From contig JALHMQ010000030.1 in NCBI GenBank assembly GCA_022843955.1, positions 1-44,491 of the forward strand: a DNA stretch of 44,491 bases, given 5' to 3'. The stretch's first letter is position 1. Every line of letters begins with the position of its first letter. The position numbers and the translations under genes were made by a program. Below, one piece after another: positions 17,429 through 27,140 of this stretch. The notes under the pieces were generated by a model, which worked only from the letters and a program-made list of their open reading frames with translations, ran no database searches and was not told where the DNA came from. Source of the stretch: Burkholderiaceae bacterium (GTDB lineage: Bacteria; Pseudomonadota; Gammaproteobacteria; Burkholderiales; Burkholderiaceae_F).

Positions 17429-17849
17429 ATGCGAGAACGGACTATTGCGTCGCCGGCCGCAGGTCGCTCGGTGATCAAGACACTCAGCCGATGTCTTGGC
17501 GTCGGCGCTGCATTGGGCCTGGCCGCAGCCGCTGCAATGACGACTGCGCATGCCAATCCGCCCTTGGTCGCAGGTCGGAGTTGGACCGGCGAATACAGGT
17601 GCGGAACGACGCCGGGTCAGGCGACCCTCGCGGTTGCGGAAGTAAGGCCGCATCGTGCCGCTGGCAGAAGCTGCGCCGGTGGCCTGGACCGGCAATGCGC
17701 GCGGTAGCGCGCAGGCGATCGGTCCGGTCCAGGTTGCCGGGCGAAGCGACGAGCAGACCAGGGAGATCGCCATCATCCAAGACCAGGAAGTACGGCAGAA
17801 CGCGTCCTTCTGCCGCGACCCGCGCACTGGCACGAGGACGCGTGTTTAG
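17429..17849 (+). pseudogene. Possible frameshifted small secreted protein gene
   Basis: One frame from ATG 17429 encodes a signal-peptide-like segment ending TTAHA and then WTGEYRCGTTPGQATLAV, which looks like the start of a small secreted domain, before becoming basic and unlike a protein and stopping at 17705-17707. A second frame, from GTG 17655 to 17849, continues with VAGRSDEQTREIAII, which could be the later part of the same domain. A frameshift near 17640-17660 would join them. This is a weak reconstruction. Otherwise the 478-bp spacer 17364-17841 holds nothing I recognise. Confidence 0.3.
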
Positions 17850-18531
17850 CGGCGTTTCCCGCGGCCCGGGCGCCATCGCGCTCGCGCTGGTGACGATGTT
17901 GCTTGCCCCGCCACCGACGGCGCGGGCGGTTGAGTTCATCGCCGGCGAGTACAAGGGGCGCCGTGTCCTTCTTGATGAGCCGCCGAGCGAGCGCCATCCA
18001 CGCGGCGGACGCATCTTTAGCGGCGACGCAAAGAAGCTCGCGACCGCGCTGGCACAGGGCGGCCCCTATGCCGAGGTGTTGTTCAACTCTGGCGGCGGCT
18101 CGGAGCCGGACGGCTTGGCCAGGGGAAGGTTGATCCGCGCTGCGGCCTTGTCGACCCGCATCACCGCGGACGCGATGTGTGCGAGCGCTTGCGCGGACGC
18201 GTTCCTCGGCGGCGTCGCCCGTCGCGTCGAGCCCGGCGGGCGCTACGGCGTCCATATGCCAACCATCGCCGGCAACGCGGGGATGGTCAGCCGCATCGCC
18301 GGAGTCATCGAGCGTGAGATGCGCAAAGGAAGCCATCGGGGCGCGCAGCAGCTGATCTTCGAGATTGAGCAACTGTCCGCACAGGCGGCATCACGCTGGG
18401 CGATGTACGTGATTCAGATGGGCGCGTCGGTGCGCCTGGTCGACGCCGGCACCGAGAAGCTCGCCAGCGATATGAAGTGGCTCAATCGAGCAGAGCTGCT
18501 CGACCTGAACGTCGTGAACGTGGACGACTAG
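17842..18531 (+). CDS. Exported ClpP-like (COG3904-type) protein
   Basis: From GTG 17842 the product has 229 residues: a signal peptide (hydrophobic stretch about 9-22, cleavage near ARA), then a ClpP/crotonase-like fold. Diagnostic segments are VLFNSGGGSEPDGLARGRLIR, equivalent to the NSPGGS strand-turn of periplasmic ClpP-like proteins, and MCASACADAFLGGVARRVEPG, where the serine between two cysteines matches the nucleophile position in that group. A catalytic His may be in YGVHMP. The start is uncertain because the frame is open far upstream; GTG 17842 follows a GAGG and gives a clean signal peptide. Substrate is unknown. The lipoprotein gene at 18600 follows after 68 bp. Confidence 0.7.
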   Translation: MFSGVSRGPGAIALALVTMLLAPPPTARAVEFIAGEYKGRRVLLDEPPSERHPRGGRIFSGDAKKLATALAQGGPYAEVLFNSGGGSEPDGLARGRLIRAAALSTRITADAMCASACADAFLGGVARRVEPGGRYGVHMPTIAGNAGMVSRIAGVIEREMRKGSHRGAQQLIFEIEQLSAQAASRWAMYVIQMGASVRLVDAGTEKLASDMKWLNRAELLDLNVVNVDD

Positions 18532-18599
18532 CCGTGCCTGCGTGCCGGCTCGCCGGTCCGTGTGCGTAACGATCGAATCGATCTGAAGGAGGTCTCAAG

Positions 18600-19334
18600 A
18601 TGAAGCGATCTGTAATCAAGACCGTGGGTTATGCATTGGTCGCGGTGCTGACTGCGGGCTGCGCGCAGTTCGAGGAGAACGCCGCGCGGCTGGGTATCAA
18701 GGTCGAGAGGCTCCCGGCCCCAGGCGCGGCGCCCGCGGCCACCTCGAACCCGTCTGCCGCCGCTGCGGGCGCTTCGGTCGCCCGAGCGGCACCGGCGGCG
18801 CCCAACCCGATCCGCGGGACCGAACTGGACGATATCTTCAAGAAGAACCCGATAACCAATTCGCGGCGCCCCGAGACTTGGCCGCGCGTGGCGATCGACA
18901 TCAAGGCGGCCACGCCCGGCATCCAGGCTTTCAGCGGTCAGCCGCTTCGCCCGGACGATTGCGTCACCTTCGACATCCACCTGTGGCGCAACGCCAAGGA
19001 CGGCAAGAAGTTCGAGAACCTGCGGATGTGCACGGATGCGGTCTCGAAAGAGGCGGAGGGCAAGGCGTTTCGCACCATGAATCTGCTGCCACGCTTCACG
19101 TTCCATCCGGGCGAGAACACGACCGCCGCTCAGCGCACCGCCGGGCCGACGCCGCCGTTCTACATGTTCCCTCAGGACATCAAGTCGCAGCAGGAGTGGG
19201 CGAACAACCTTGGGCAGGGGATGTTCTTCCTGGGAGCGATCCTTCTTTCCCTGGGCTACGACTGGGACAACGATTTCGACCGGCGCGTCTGGGTCATGAA
19301 CGTGCCGCATTCGCCGCCGCCGAAACCGCGGTAA
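18600..19334 (+). CDS. Orphan lipoprotein of unknown family
   Basis: A perfect AAGGAGG at 18586-18592 precedes ATG 18600. The 244-residue product has a lipoprotein signal ending LTAGC (Cys21), an Ala/Pro-rich linker to about residue 70, and a globular part with two cysteines (about 121 and 142, in PDDCVTF and RMCTDA) that could form a disulfide. Near the C-terminus is a hydrophobic segment (NLGQGMFFLGAILLSLGYD), then a Pro/Lys-rich end. I do not recognise the family. Close spacing to the ClpP-like gene suggests an operon, possibly a periplasmic protease with a membrane partner, but that is only a guess from position. Confidence 0.75.
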   Translation: MKRSVIKTVGYALVAVLTAGCAQFEENAARLGIKVERLPAPGAAPAATSNPSAAAAGASVARAAPAAPNPIRGTELDDIFKKNPITNSRRPETWPRVAIDIKAATPGIQAFSGQPLRPDDCVTFDIHLWRNAKDGKKFENLRMCTDAVSKEAEGKAFRTMNLLPRFTFHPGENTTAAQRTAGPTPPFYMFPQDIKSQQEWANNLGQGMFFLGAILLSLGYDWDNDFDRRVWVMNVPHSPPPKPR

Positions 19335-19442
19335 GCGGGTGAGCGTCAAGGTCTAGCGATCCGGCGACCGCGGCCCAGTGGACCACGCACCTACGACCCC
19401 CGGCACAGTGCTGCGGCGCCCGTGCGCGAATGGTGGTGAGCG

Positions 19443-20365
<923 letters not shown>

Positions 20366-20369
<4 letters not shown>

Positions 20370-20773
20370 GCCGGCGCCGTCCGTGGGTTGTGGCGATAGA
20401 GCTCGATGCCGACCGCCTCGGCGTCATCGAACGCGTTGGGCTTTTCGATGTGCAAGCGCACCGCGGTCACGTGCGGCAGCAGGCACAGTTCGCTGACGGC
20501 GCGCTCGGTGAGTGTTTCGAGCAGGTTGGTGTGGCCGCTGGTCAGGCAGCGCACCAGCGTCTCGCGCACCAGCCGGTAATCGAGCACCTCGCCGATGCGG
20601 TCGTGCGCCGGACCGTCCTGCAGCACCCAGACATCGGCATTGCACAGCAGCGGCTGCGTGAGCCGAGTCTCGTGCGGCAGGATGCCGATCGAGGCGTGCA
20701 CCTTCAGGCGCCGCAGGATGATGCGCAGCGCGCGTGGATCGATCAGTTGCGCCTGGGCGGTGGTGGGGTTCAT
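20366..20773 (-). CDS. folB: Dihydroneopterin aldolase-like protein (FolB)
   Basis: The 135-residue product matches the FolB/FolX fold: [23 protein letters not shown] near the N-terminus, a central [13 protein letters not shown] helix, and [14 protein letters not shown] before the final strand, which contains HIEKPNAF. The enzyme cleaves dihydroneopterin to the hydroxymethyl-dihydropterin used in folate synthesis, or acts as an epimerase. The gene lies 44 bp after the SDR gene and overlaps ttcA by four bases. The start at 20773 gives a slightly long N-terminus (about 15 residues before the domain). Confidence 0.9.
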
Positions 20774-20817
20774 GGGGTCGGGAAAAGGGGTTCGGCGCGA
20801 CGTCGGTCGACGGTCGG

Positions 20818-21600
20818 TCAGAGGAAGCTGAAGTCCCGCTGCAGCGGCACCAGATGCTGGCCGCCGTCGACCAGCAGGGTGGTGCCGGTGACCGCGTCGG
20901 CGCGCGCCAGGTAGACCACGGCAGCGGCGATATCGGCGGCGGTGCTGGAGCGGCCAAGCGGCGCCATGCGGTGGCTGCGCTCGAACGCCGCCTGGTCCTG
21001 CAGGTGCGAGGGCAGCGTGATGCCGGGGGCGATGCCGACCACCCGCACGCGCGGCGCCAGCGCCTGCGCCAGCAGCGTGGTGGCCTCCTTCAGCGCGCTC
21101 TTGGACAGCGTGTAGCTGAGGAAGTCGGGATTCGGATTCCACAGCTTCTGGTCGAGCAGGTTGATCACCACGCCGCGCTGATTCTTGGGTAGCGCGGCGT
21201 GCAGCGCCTGCGCCAGCAACAGCGGTGCCGCGCAGTTGATCTTCATGTGCGCGAGCAGCGCGGCGGTGGTGAAGTCGGCGGCGCTGTCGTGCTCGAACAC
21301 GGCAGCGTTGTTGACGAGGCAGGTGATCGGCCCGAGCGCCTGCGTGCAGCGCGCGAAGAGGCGCCGCGTGGCGGCCTCGCTGGACAGATCGGCCTTGACC
21401 GCGACCGCACGCCGACCAAGCGCACGGACGAGCCGCACCGTGTCGGCGGCGTCATCGCGCGCGCTGCCGTAGTGGACGGCAATGTCCCAGCCATCGGCGG
21501 CCAGGGCGAGCGCGATCTCGCGTCCGAGCCGACGCGCGCCGCCGGTCACCAGCGCGGCGCGGGCAGGAGCAGATCGCTGAGTCAGGGTGCGAGAGACCAT
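20818..21600 (-). CDS. folM: Short-chain dehydrogenase, pteridine-reductase/FolM type
   Basis: The 260-residue Rossmann enzyme has TGGARRLG near residue 19, the arginine-containing variant of the TGxxxGxG motif seen in pteridine reductases and FolM. It also has NNAAVFEHD, and an active-site YTLSKSALK. LWNPNPDFLSY before the tyrosine also fits that subgroup. The expected reaction is NADPH-dependent reduction of dihydrobiopterin, dihydromonapterin or dihydrofolate. Grouping with folB supports a pterin role. The ATG at 21600 has no clear ribosome binding site and the frame is open further upstream, so the N-terminus is tentative. Confidence 0.85.
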   Translation of the reverse strand: MVSRTLTQRSAPARAALVTGGARRLGREIALALAADGWDIAVHYGSARDDAADTVRLVRALGRRAVAVKADLSSEAATRRLFARCTQALGPITCLVNNAAVFEHDSAADFTTAALLAHMKINCAAPLLLAQALHAALPKNQRGVVINLLDQKLWNPNPDFLSYTLSKSALKEATTLLAQALAPRVRVVGIAPGITLPSHLQDQAAFERSHRMAPLGRSSTAADIAAAVVYLARADAVTGTTLLVDGGQHLVPLQRDFSFL

Positions 21601-21874
21601 CGGGAAGGCGCAGTGCAGGAGGTTCGAGCCACTCAGGTGAACCGATAACGTGAGCCGACGACATGAGCCGCAAACGCAGCGCTCCCGCCGGCAGGTGACG
21701 CGCAGTCTAGCCGCCGCCTGCAGGCGCAGCAGGCGAGCGCAGTCCGTGTCGCATCGGCGGACACGATGCGTCGGCCGAACAGACCCACTCGTCGCCAGAC
21801 CCATGCAGCGGGTCTCGGCGTGGGTCTCGGCGTGATCTCAATAGCGCGAGGTTGACAGGTAGCATCGGCCGATC

Positions 21875-23035
21875 ATGACCGCGGCCGCCTTCCATCGCCC
21901 TACCCTGCCCCCGCCCACGCCGCAGGCGCTGGCACACAGCGAGCGGCTGCAGGCCCTGATCGCCGGCGAGATTGCTGCCGCTGGCGGCTGGCTGCCATTC
22001 GATCACTACATGCAGCTGGCGCTGTACGCGCCTGGCCTCGGGTACTACACCGCGGGCGCGCACAAGCTCGGCGATGCCGCTACTGGCGGCGACTTCGTCA
22101 CCGCGCCGGAGATCTCGCCGCTGTTCGGCCAGGCGCTGGCGGCGCAGGTGGCGCAGGTGCTGGCGCAGACGCGCCCCTGCATCCTCGAGTTCGGCGCCGG
22201 CAGTGGCCTGTTGGCGCGCGACCTGCTCGGCGCCCTGGCGCAGCGCGGCCTCACCCCGTCGCAGTACGCGATCGTCGAAGTGTCGGCCGACCTGCGCGAG
22301 CGGCAGCGCGCCTGCCTGGCGGCGTATCCGCAGGTGATGTGGCTCGACGCGCCGCCCCATGGGTTCGAGGGCGTGGTGATCGCCAACGAGGTGCTCGACG
22401 TGATGCCGGTGCGACTGTTCGTGCGCACCGCCGATGGCGTGAACGAGCGCGGTGTGGTGCTGCGCGATGGCGCGCTCGCCTTCGCCGATCGACCAGCCGA
22501 CGACTCACTGATCGCCGCGGTGGCCAGCATCGAGACCGACGTGGGCGCGCTGCCGGCCGGCTACGGCTCCGAAGTCAGCCCGGTGGTCGAGGCCTGGAGC
22601 ACGCAGTTGGGCGACTGGCTCGCGCACGGCGTGGCGCTGCTGATCGACTACGGTTTTCCGCGGCGCGAGTACTACCACCCGCAGCGCCTGATGGGCACGC
22701 TGATGTGCCACTTTCGCCATCACGCGCACGCCGAGCCGCTGTGGCTGCCGGGCCTGAACGACATCACCGCCCACGTCGACTTCAGCGCGGTGGCCGAGGC
22801 GGCGCATCGCGCCGGGCTCGACGTGCTGGGCTACACCACGCAAGCGCACTTCCTGATCAACTGCGGCCTGCTCGACCTGGTGCAAAGCGAGCACACGCCG
22901 CAGCGCGCCGGTCAGGCGCAGCGGCTGGTGTCAGAAGCGGAAATGGGTGAGCTGTTCAAGGTGCTTGCCGTTGGCCGCGGCGTCGACGTGCCGCTGCTGG
23001 GGTTCAGCGCGGGCGATCGGCTGGGGCGCTTGTGA
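21875..23035 (+). CDS. SAM-dependent methyltransferase, MidA/NDUFAF7 (DUF185) family
   Basis: The 386-residue product belongs to the family whose mitochondrial member NDUFAF7 methylates an arginine of a complex I subunit. Family signatures are the N-terminal FDHYMQLALYAPGLGYYTAG, the GGDFVTAPEISPLFGQAL segment, and the SAM-binding ILEFGAGSGLLARDL around residue 110, followed by ANEVLDVMPVRLF. The bacterial substrate is not settled. It is divergent from the pteridine-reductase operon across a 274-bp spacer that has no other gene; GGTAGCAT just before the ATG may be its -10 region. Confidence 0.93.
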   Translation: MTAAAFHRPTLPPPTPQALAHSERLQALIAGEIAAAGGWLPFDHYMQLALYAPGLGYYTAGAHKLGDAATGGDFVTAPEISPLFGQALAAQVAQVLAQTRPCILEFGAGSGLLARDLLGALAQRGLTPSQYAIVEVSADLRERQRACLAAYPQVMWLDAPPHGFEGVVIANEVLDVMPVRLFVRTADGVNERGVVLRDGALAFADRPADDSLIAAVASIETDVGALPAGYGSEVSPVVEAWSTQLGDWLAHGVALLIDYGFPRREYYHPQRLMGTLMCHFRHHAHAEPLWLPGLNDITAHVDFSAVAEAAHRAGLDVLGYTTQAHFLINCGLLDLVQSEHTPQRAGQAQRLVSEAEMGELFKVLAVGRGVDVPLLGFSAGDRLGRL

Positions 23036-23106
23036 GTCGCCCGGCGCCACGGGTTACTGCCGTGCCACTCGTGCTTGCACCGCACGCGGCACGCTAAGCT
23101 CGACCG

Positions 23107-23298
23107 ATGCGATTCCTCGTCACGCTGTTCATCGCCCTCATCATTTTGTCGGCACTGCAACCCTGGCTCAGCAAGCTCGGGGTGGGCCGCATGCCGGGCG
23201 ACCTGCGCTTTCGCATCGGCAAGCGTGAGTTCCTGTTGCCGTTCACCAGCACGCTGGTGCTGACGATGCTGATGTTCCTGATCGCCAAGCTGATCTGA
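23107..23298 (+). CDS. DUF2905 small membrane protein
   Basis: This 63-residue protein has two hydrophobic helices (about 2-22 and 44-62) joined by the conserved loop LGVGRMPGDLRFRIGKREF, which identifies DUF2905. Proteins of this family are short inner-membrane proteins of unknown function. The gene lies 71 bp downstream of the midA-like gene in the same direction and may be transcribed with it. Confidence 0.9.
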   Translation: MRFLVTLFIALIILSALQPWLSKLGVGRMPGDLRFRIGKREFLLPFTSTLVLTMLMFLIAKLI

Positions 23299-23612
23299 GC
23301 GCCGCCGCGGGTCAGGGCGCGTCGTCGCCGACCGAGTCGTCGCGCCGCGCCTGGGCCTGGGCGGCGAGCGCATCGAGCCGATACACGAAGCTTGCGCTAT
23401 CCACCGGCGGTGCCAGGCGCAACGACGGACCATGGAGCGTCAGTACCAAGATGGCCCGACGCGGCGACGGTCTGATCAAGCTGGTATCCGAGCCGCGCCC
23501 TGAAGCCGATGACCATGAAGGCGAAGCCCGCCGCCATCCGTGCGTGCGGTTCGCGGCAGGGTCAGCGGGGTGAAGTAGACAGACACCGCCCCGTGCAAGG
23601 CGCCGCTTGCGG
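23299..23612 (-). other. Spacer with a possible 55-codon minus-strand reading frame
   Basis: A minus-strand frame from a TTG at 23479 to a stop at 23312 encodes a short sequence ending with an acidic, Ala-rich helix (FVYRLDALAAQAQARRDDSVGD). It has no ribosome binding site and no recognised family, so I do not call it a gene. Nothing else is visible. Confidence 0.2.
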
Positions 23613-23906
23613 TCAGCGCCGAGGCGCGAGTGCGGCGACCGCAGCGGCCGCCTCCGCCGAGGTCAGTACCGGCGTCACCTCGAAGTCCACCAGATCGCTC
23701 CAGCGCGCAATCCACGCATCGAGCAGCGCGCGGCCGGGCTCACCGTCCGGTGCGCGCATCACCTGGTAGCAGGTGGTGAGGTCCTGCGTCACCCAGCTGG
23801 TCACGTACTCGAGCCCGTCGGGCGCGAGCCGCCCATGCGCGGCGAAGCGCGCGTACACCGGCTGCGGGTCGCCGTCGCGAAAGCGTTCGATCACGAGATA
23901 GAGCAT
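23613..23906 (-). CDS. DUF3303 protein
   Basis: The 97-residue product has the DUF3303 pattern: MLYLVIERF at the start, GRLAPDGLEYVTSWV in the middle, and ARWSDLVDFEVTPVLTSAEAA at the end. It looks like a small ferredoxin-like alpha/beta protein. No activity is known to me. It is the last gene of the NDUFA9-GST-cca operon, 14 bp after cca. Confidence 0.88.
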   Translation of the reverse strand: MLYLVIERFRDGDPQPVYARFAAHGRLAPDGLEYVTSWVTQDLTTCYQVMRAPDGEPGRALLDAWIARWSDLVDFEVTPVLTSAEAAAAVAALAPRR

Positions 23907-23920
23907 CGGGCGTCTGCGGT

Positions 23921-25156
23921 TCAGACCGCCGGTTCGGTCGCCAGCGCGGCGCGCACTGCCACCACGCGCGCCTGATGCACCGCCTGCGCGATGCGCTCGC
24001 CATTCTTCTCGCCGGCCAGGCGCGCCACCACCGCGCCCGCATCGACCGCCTGCGCCGCGGCCAGTGCGCGCCTGAGCCGCGCGCGCTGCGGATACGGCCG
24101 GTCCTGCAGGCCGGCGCGGCCGCGGTGGTCGGCTTCACAGGCGTCGAGCACGTGGTCGAGGAGCGTCGGGCGGCGCAGCGCGTCGCAGCGTTCCAGCAAG
24201 CGCATCAGCGCGGCAGCGTCGACCTCCAGGCAGCGATGGATGTTGCCGTGCTCGCGCGCCGCCAGCAGCGCGGCGTCACGGCTGTCGGCCGGCACGCGCA
24301 GGCGCTCGCACACCTGGCGCGCGAGATCGACGCTGCGCATCTCATGACCGATGTGCTGCGGCAGCACCTGCGCCGGCGTGGTGGCCTTGCCCAGGTCGTG
24401 CAGCAGCGCCGCCCAGCGCGCCGGCAGCGGCGCGGCGATGGCGGCGGCCATGTCGATCACCATCAGCATGTGCACGCCGGTGTCCACTTCCGGGTGGTAG
24501 TCGGCGCGCTGCGGCACACCCCACAGCGCATCGAGCTCGGGCAGGATCCTGGCCAGCGCGCCGCAGTCGCGCAGCACCTCGATCATGCGCGCCGGCCGCG
24601 TCTCCATCAGCCCGCGCGAGAGCTCCTGCCACACGCGCTCGGGCACCAGCGCATCGACCTCGCCGGCCTGCACCATCTGCCGCATCAGCGCGTATGTCTC
24701 ATCTGCCACGGTGAAGTCGGCAAAGCGCGCGGCAAAGCGCGCCAGCCGCAGGATGCGCACCGGGTCCTCGGCGAACGCGGGACCGACATGGCGCAGCACG
24801 CGCGCGGCCAGATCGCGCTGGCCGTTGAATGGGTCGACGATCTGGCCGTCCGCATCGCGCGCCATCGCGTTGATGGTGAGGTCGCGCCTCGCGAGGTCGT
24901 CTTCAAGCGTCACGTCGGGGGCGGCGTGAAAGGCAAAGCCGTGGTAACCGGGCGCGGTCTTGCGCTCGGTGCGGGCCAGCGCGTATTCCTCGTGCGTCCG
25001 TGGATGCAGGAAGACGGGGAAGTCCTTGCCCACCGGCCTGTAGCCGGCATCCAGCATCGCCTGCGGCGTGGCGCCCACCACCACCCAGTCGCGGTCATGC
25101 ACCGGCCGGCCGAGCAACGCATCGCGCACGCAGCCGCCTACTTCATAAACCTTCAC
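23921..25156 (-). CDS. cca: CCA tRNA nucleotidyltransferase (multifunctional, with HD domain)
   Basis: This 411-residue class II enzyme adds or repairs the 3' CCA of tRNA. The head motif GGCVRDALLG is followed by the catalytic D-R-D pair in HDRDWVVVG. RRDLTINAMA is the conserved neck motif, and EDPVRILRLARFAARF leads to the nucleotide-selecting region. The HD phosphohydrolase part includes LLHDLGK, typical of the proteobacterial enzyme that also has phosphatase and phosphodiesterase activity. The start is GTG at 25156; the frame stays open upstream through the GST gene, but those extra residues match nothing. It follows the GST gene by 38 bp. Confidence 0.95.
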   Translation of the reverse strand: MKVYEVGGCVRDALLGRPVHDRDWVVVGATPQAMLDAGYRPVGKDFPVFLHPRTHEEYALARTERKTAPGYHGFAFHAAPDVTLEDDLARRDLTINAMARDADGQIVDPFNGQRDLAARVLRHVGPAFAEDPVRILRLARFAARFADFTVADETYALMRQMVQAGEVDALVPERVWQELSRGLMETRPARMIEVLRDCGALARILPELDALWGVPQRADYHPEVDTGVHMLMVIDMAAAIAAPLPARWAALLHDLGKATTPAQVLPQHIGHEMRSVDLARQVCERLRVPADSRDAALLAAREHGNIHRCLEVDAAALMRLLERCDALRRPTLLDHVLDACEADHRGRAGLQDRPYPQRARLRRALAAAQAVDAGAVVARLAGEKNGERIAQAVHQARVVAVRAALATEPAV

Positions 25157-25194
25157 ATCGGCTCCCGGCGCTGACTGCTGCGGCCGTCTGCGGC

Positions 25195-25848
25195 CTAGAA
25201 CTTGATCACTTCGGTCTCGCGCCGCCCGTCGGCGATCCACGCCTGCATCGGCGCCAGGTCGGTCACGTTCTGCGCGTAGTGCGCCAGCGCCGGTGGCAGC
25301 AGCACGCCGTAGGTCGCAAAGCGCGTCACCACCGGCGCGAAGAAAGCATCGGCGATCGAGAACGAACCGAACAGGAACGGCCCGCCGCAGTCGGCCAGCG
25401 CGCTGTCCCACAGTGCGCGGATGCGCGCGATGTCGGCCGCCACGTCGGGCAGGCGCTGCCGCTCGGCGCCGACTGCCGACAGATCGGCGCGGATGTCCAT
25501 CGACAGGTGCGTGCGCAATGCGCCGAAGCCCGCGTGCATCTCGGCGCAGTAGGCCCGGGCACGCGCGCGCGCGGTCGGCTCGACCGGCCACATCGCCCCC
25601 TGCGCATACTGCTCGTTCACGTACTCGCAGATCGCCAGCGAGTCCCATACCGCGAGGTCGCCGCGCGCGTGGTCGATCAGGCAGGGCACCTTGCCGCTCG
25701 GCGAGTAGCGCAGGATCGTGTCCTTGCTGCCCTCGGCGTATAGCGACACGCGTAGTTCCTCGAACGCGATGCCGGCCATCTGCAGCGCCAGCCAGGGGCG
25801 CAGCGACCAGCTCGAGTAGTTCTTGTTGCCGATCACCAGCGTCAGCAT
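25195..25848 (-). CDS. Glutathione S-transferase family protein
   Basis: The 217-residue product has an N-terminal thioredoxin-like GST domain beginning MLTLVIGNKNYSSWSLRPW, with the catalytic serine expected in YSSWS. A glutathione-binding segment follows (GKVPCLIDH ... VWDSLAICEYV), then an all-helical C-terminal domain with SIADAFFAPVV. This subgroup of GST recurs between NDUFA9-like and cca genes in Burkholderiales, as far as I recall. Substrate unknown. The start at 25848 is 18 bp after the preceding gene. Confidence 0.93.
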   Translation of the reverse strand: MLTLVIGNKNYSSWSLRPWLALQMAGIAFEELRVSLYAEGSKDTILRYSPSGKVPCLIDHARGDLAVWDSLAICEYVNEQYAQGAMWPVEPTARARARAYCAEMHAGFGALRTHLSMDIRADLSAVGAERQRLPDVAADIARIRALWDSALADCGGPFLFGSFSIADAFFAPVVTRFATYGVLLPPALAHYAQNVTDLAPMQAWIADGRRETEVIKF

Positions 25849-25866
25849 GGACGGGCCTCCAGGGGG

Positions 25867-26817
25867 TCAGCGGCGCGCGTGCGCGCGAAAGCCGCCGAAG
25901 CGCGTGCGCGGATGCATGCCGGCCAGGTACAGCGACGCCTCGGGCTCCAGCGGCGTGTGCGCGATGCCGAGTTCGGGCGCCGGCGTGAACGGCTGCACGC
26001 TGGCCACGTTGTCGCGCTTCATCGAGTCGAGGTTGTCGCGCGACAGCAGCGGCTCGCCGGGCGCCAGTTCCATCAGCCGCGCCTGCACGCGCGCCACGCC
26101 GTCGGGCAGGCCGATCACCGGTCGACGATGACCGGCCGCAGTGGCGGCAAACTGCACCAGCTCGCGCAGCGTGTAGATACGCGGGCCGGCCAGCTCGTAG
26201 GCCTGGCCGAACGTGGCTGGGTTGTCGAGCGCGTTGACGAAGGCGTGTGCCACGTCTTCGACCCACACCGGCTGGAAGCGCACGTCGGCGCCGGCCAGCG
26301 GGATCACCGGCGCAAATCGGGCCAGCGACGCAAAGGTGTTGAGGAAACGGTCCTCGGCGCCAAACACCACCGAAGGCTGCAGGATGGTCCAGTTCAAATC
26401 GCAGTCACGCACCACGCGCTCGGCCGCGCCCTTGCTGCGCTGGTACATCGACGGACCCTGCGCATCGGCACCCAGCGCGCTCATGTGCAGGTAGCGGCGT
26501 ACCTTGTGCTGCTGGCAGGCGGCGAGCGCACGGCGCGTCAGGTCCACGTGGGCGCGCGTGAAGTCCGCTTCGCTGCCTTGCAGGATGCCGACCAGGTTGA
26601 TCACCGCGTGCTGGCCCGCCGTCAGCCGCGCCAGCTGGGCGTCGTCGTTGATGTTGGCCTCGATCACATCGCAGGTCGGAAACACGATCAGGTGTTTCGC
26701 CTTGTCGCGGCGCCGCGCGGGCACGGTGACACGGCAACCGCGGTTGATCAGGAAATTGACGATGTAGCGGCCGATGAAGCCGGAGCCGCCGAGCACGAGC
26801 ACGTGGGTGTGGCGCAT
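25867..26817 (-). CDS. Complex I NDUFA9-like NAD(P)H-binding protein
   Basis: The 316-residue atypical short-chain dehydrogenase has the nucleotide-binding loop LGGSGFIGRYIV near the N-terminus and the NDUFA9-type segments NLVGILQG, YLHMSALGAD and GAEDRFLNTFASLAR. It lacks an obvious YxxxK catalytic pair, as NDUFA9-like proteins do. The role is unproven in bacteria; a quinone- or respiration-related role is inferred from the family. It heads a four-gene operon with a GST, cca and DUF3303. The ATG at 26817 is chosen over an upstream in-frame start at 26850. Confidence 0.9.
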   Translation of the reverse strand: MRHTHVLVLGGSGFIGRYIVNFLINRGCRVTVPARRRDKAKHLIVFPTCDVIEANINDDAQLARLTAGQHAVINLVGILQGSEADFTRAHVDLTRRALAACQQHKVRRYLHMSALGADAQGPSMYQRSKGAAERVVRDCDLNWTILQPSVVFGAEDRFLNTFASLARFAPVIPLAGADVRFQPVWVEDVAHAFVNALDNPATFGQAYELAGPRIYTLRELVQFAATAAGHRRPVIGLPDGVARVQARLMELAPGEPLLSRDNLDSMKRDNVASVQPFTPAPELGIAHTPLEPEASLYLAGMHPRTRFGGFRAHARR

Positions 26818-27140
26818 GGGAGGGGAGCAGGGTCGCCCCGAGGAATGCAATCAGGGATTCTAGGAGATCGGAGTTCGGCGCCTGTCGAGCGCCACCGCGC
26901 CGCGCATCCCCGACGGGCACAGGGTCATTCGGGCGAGTCCGTAAGGTTCGTCAAGGACACATGTCCATACGGCCTGACACTGTCTTGAGGCTGATCAAAC
27001 GACATCCGCATATTCAGACAAATTCCCCGACGCGGTTGCGGGTTCTATTGATCCGATGCAACACTGGTTCTGATGTGTCGCCGCCGCCCGGTGGAGGCAC
27101 CCCTCACTTCACCCTGGTCGTACCCCGCCCGCCCGATCCA
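26818..27140. promoter_or_regulatory. Divergent spacer with an AT-richer promoter-like stretch
   Basis: No gene is seen. A short dyad GGACA-CA-TGTCC lies at about 26955-26966. A promoter-like TTGAGG (26985-26990) and CATATT (27009-27014) with 18 bp spacing points toward the hemerythrin gene. The 26940-27065 stretch is visibly less GC-rich than its surroundings. Confidence 0.3.

Noticed and set aside
18566-18570. A lone GTAAC upstream of the orphan lipoprotein, as a fourth SARP-type site
   Set aside because: No second repeat lies 11 bp away and no TAG-type -10 is at the fixed distance, so it is a chance occurrence.
23312-23479. A 55-codon minus-strand frame between DUF2905 and DUF3303
   Set aside because: It has only a TTG start with no ribosome binding site and no family resemblance. 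It is mentioned as a spacer note and not called as a gene.
25157-26266. A long upstream extension of the cca frame through the GST gene
   Set aside because: The extension reads through GST and NDUFA9-like genes in another frame and is Arg/Ala-rich. The CCA domain starts exactly at GTG 25156.
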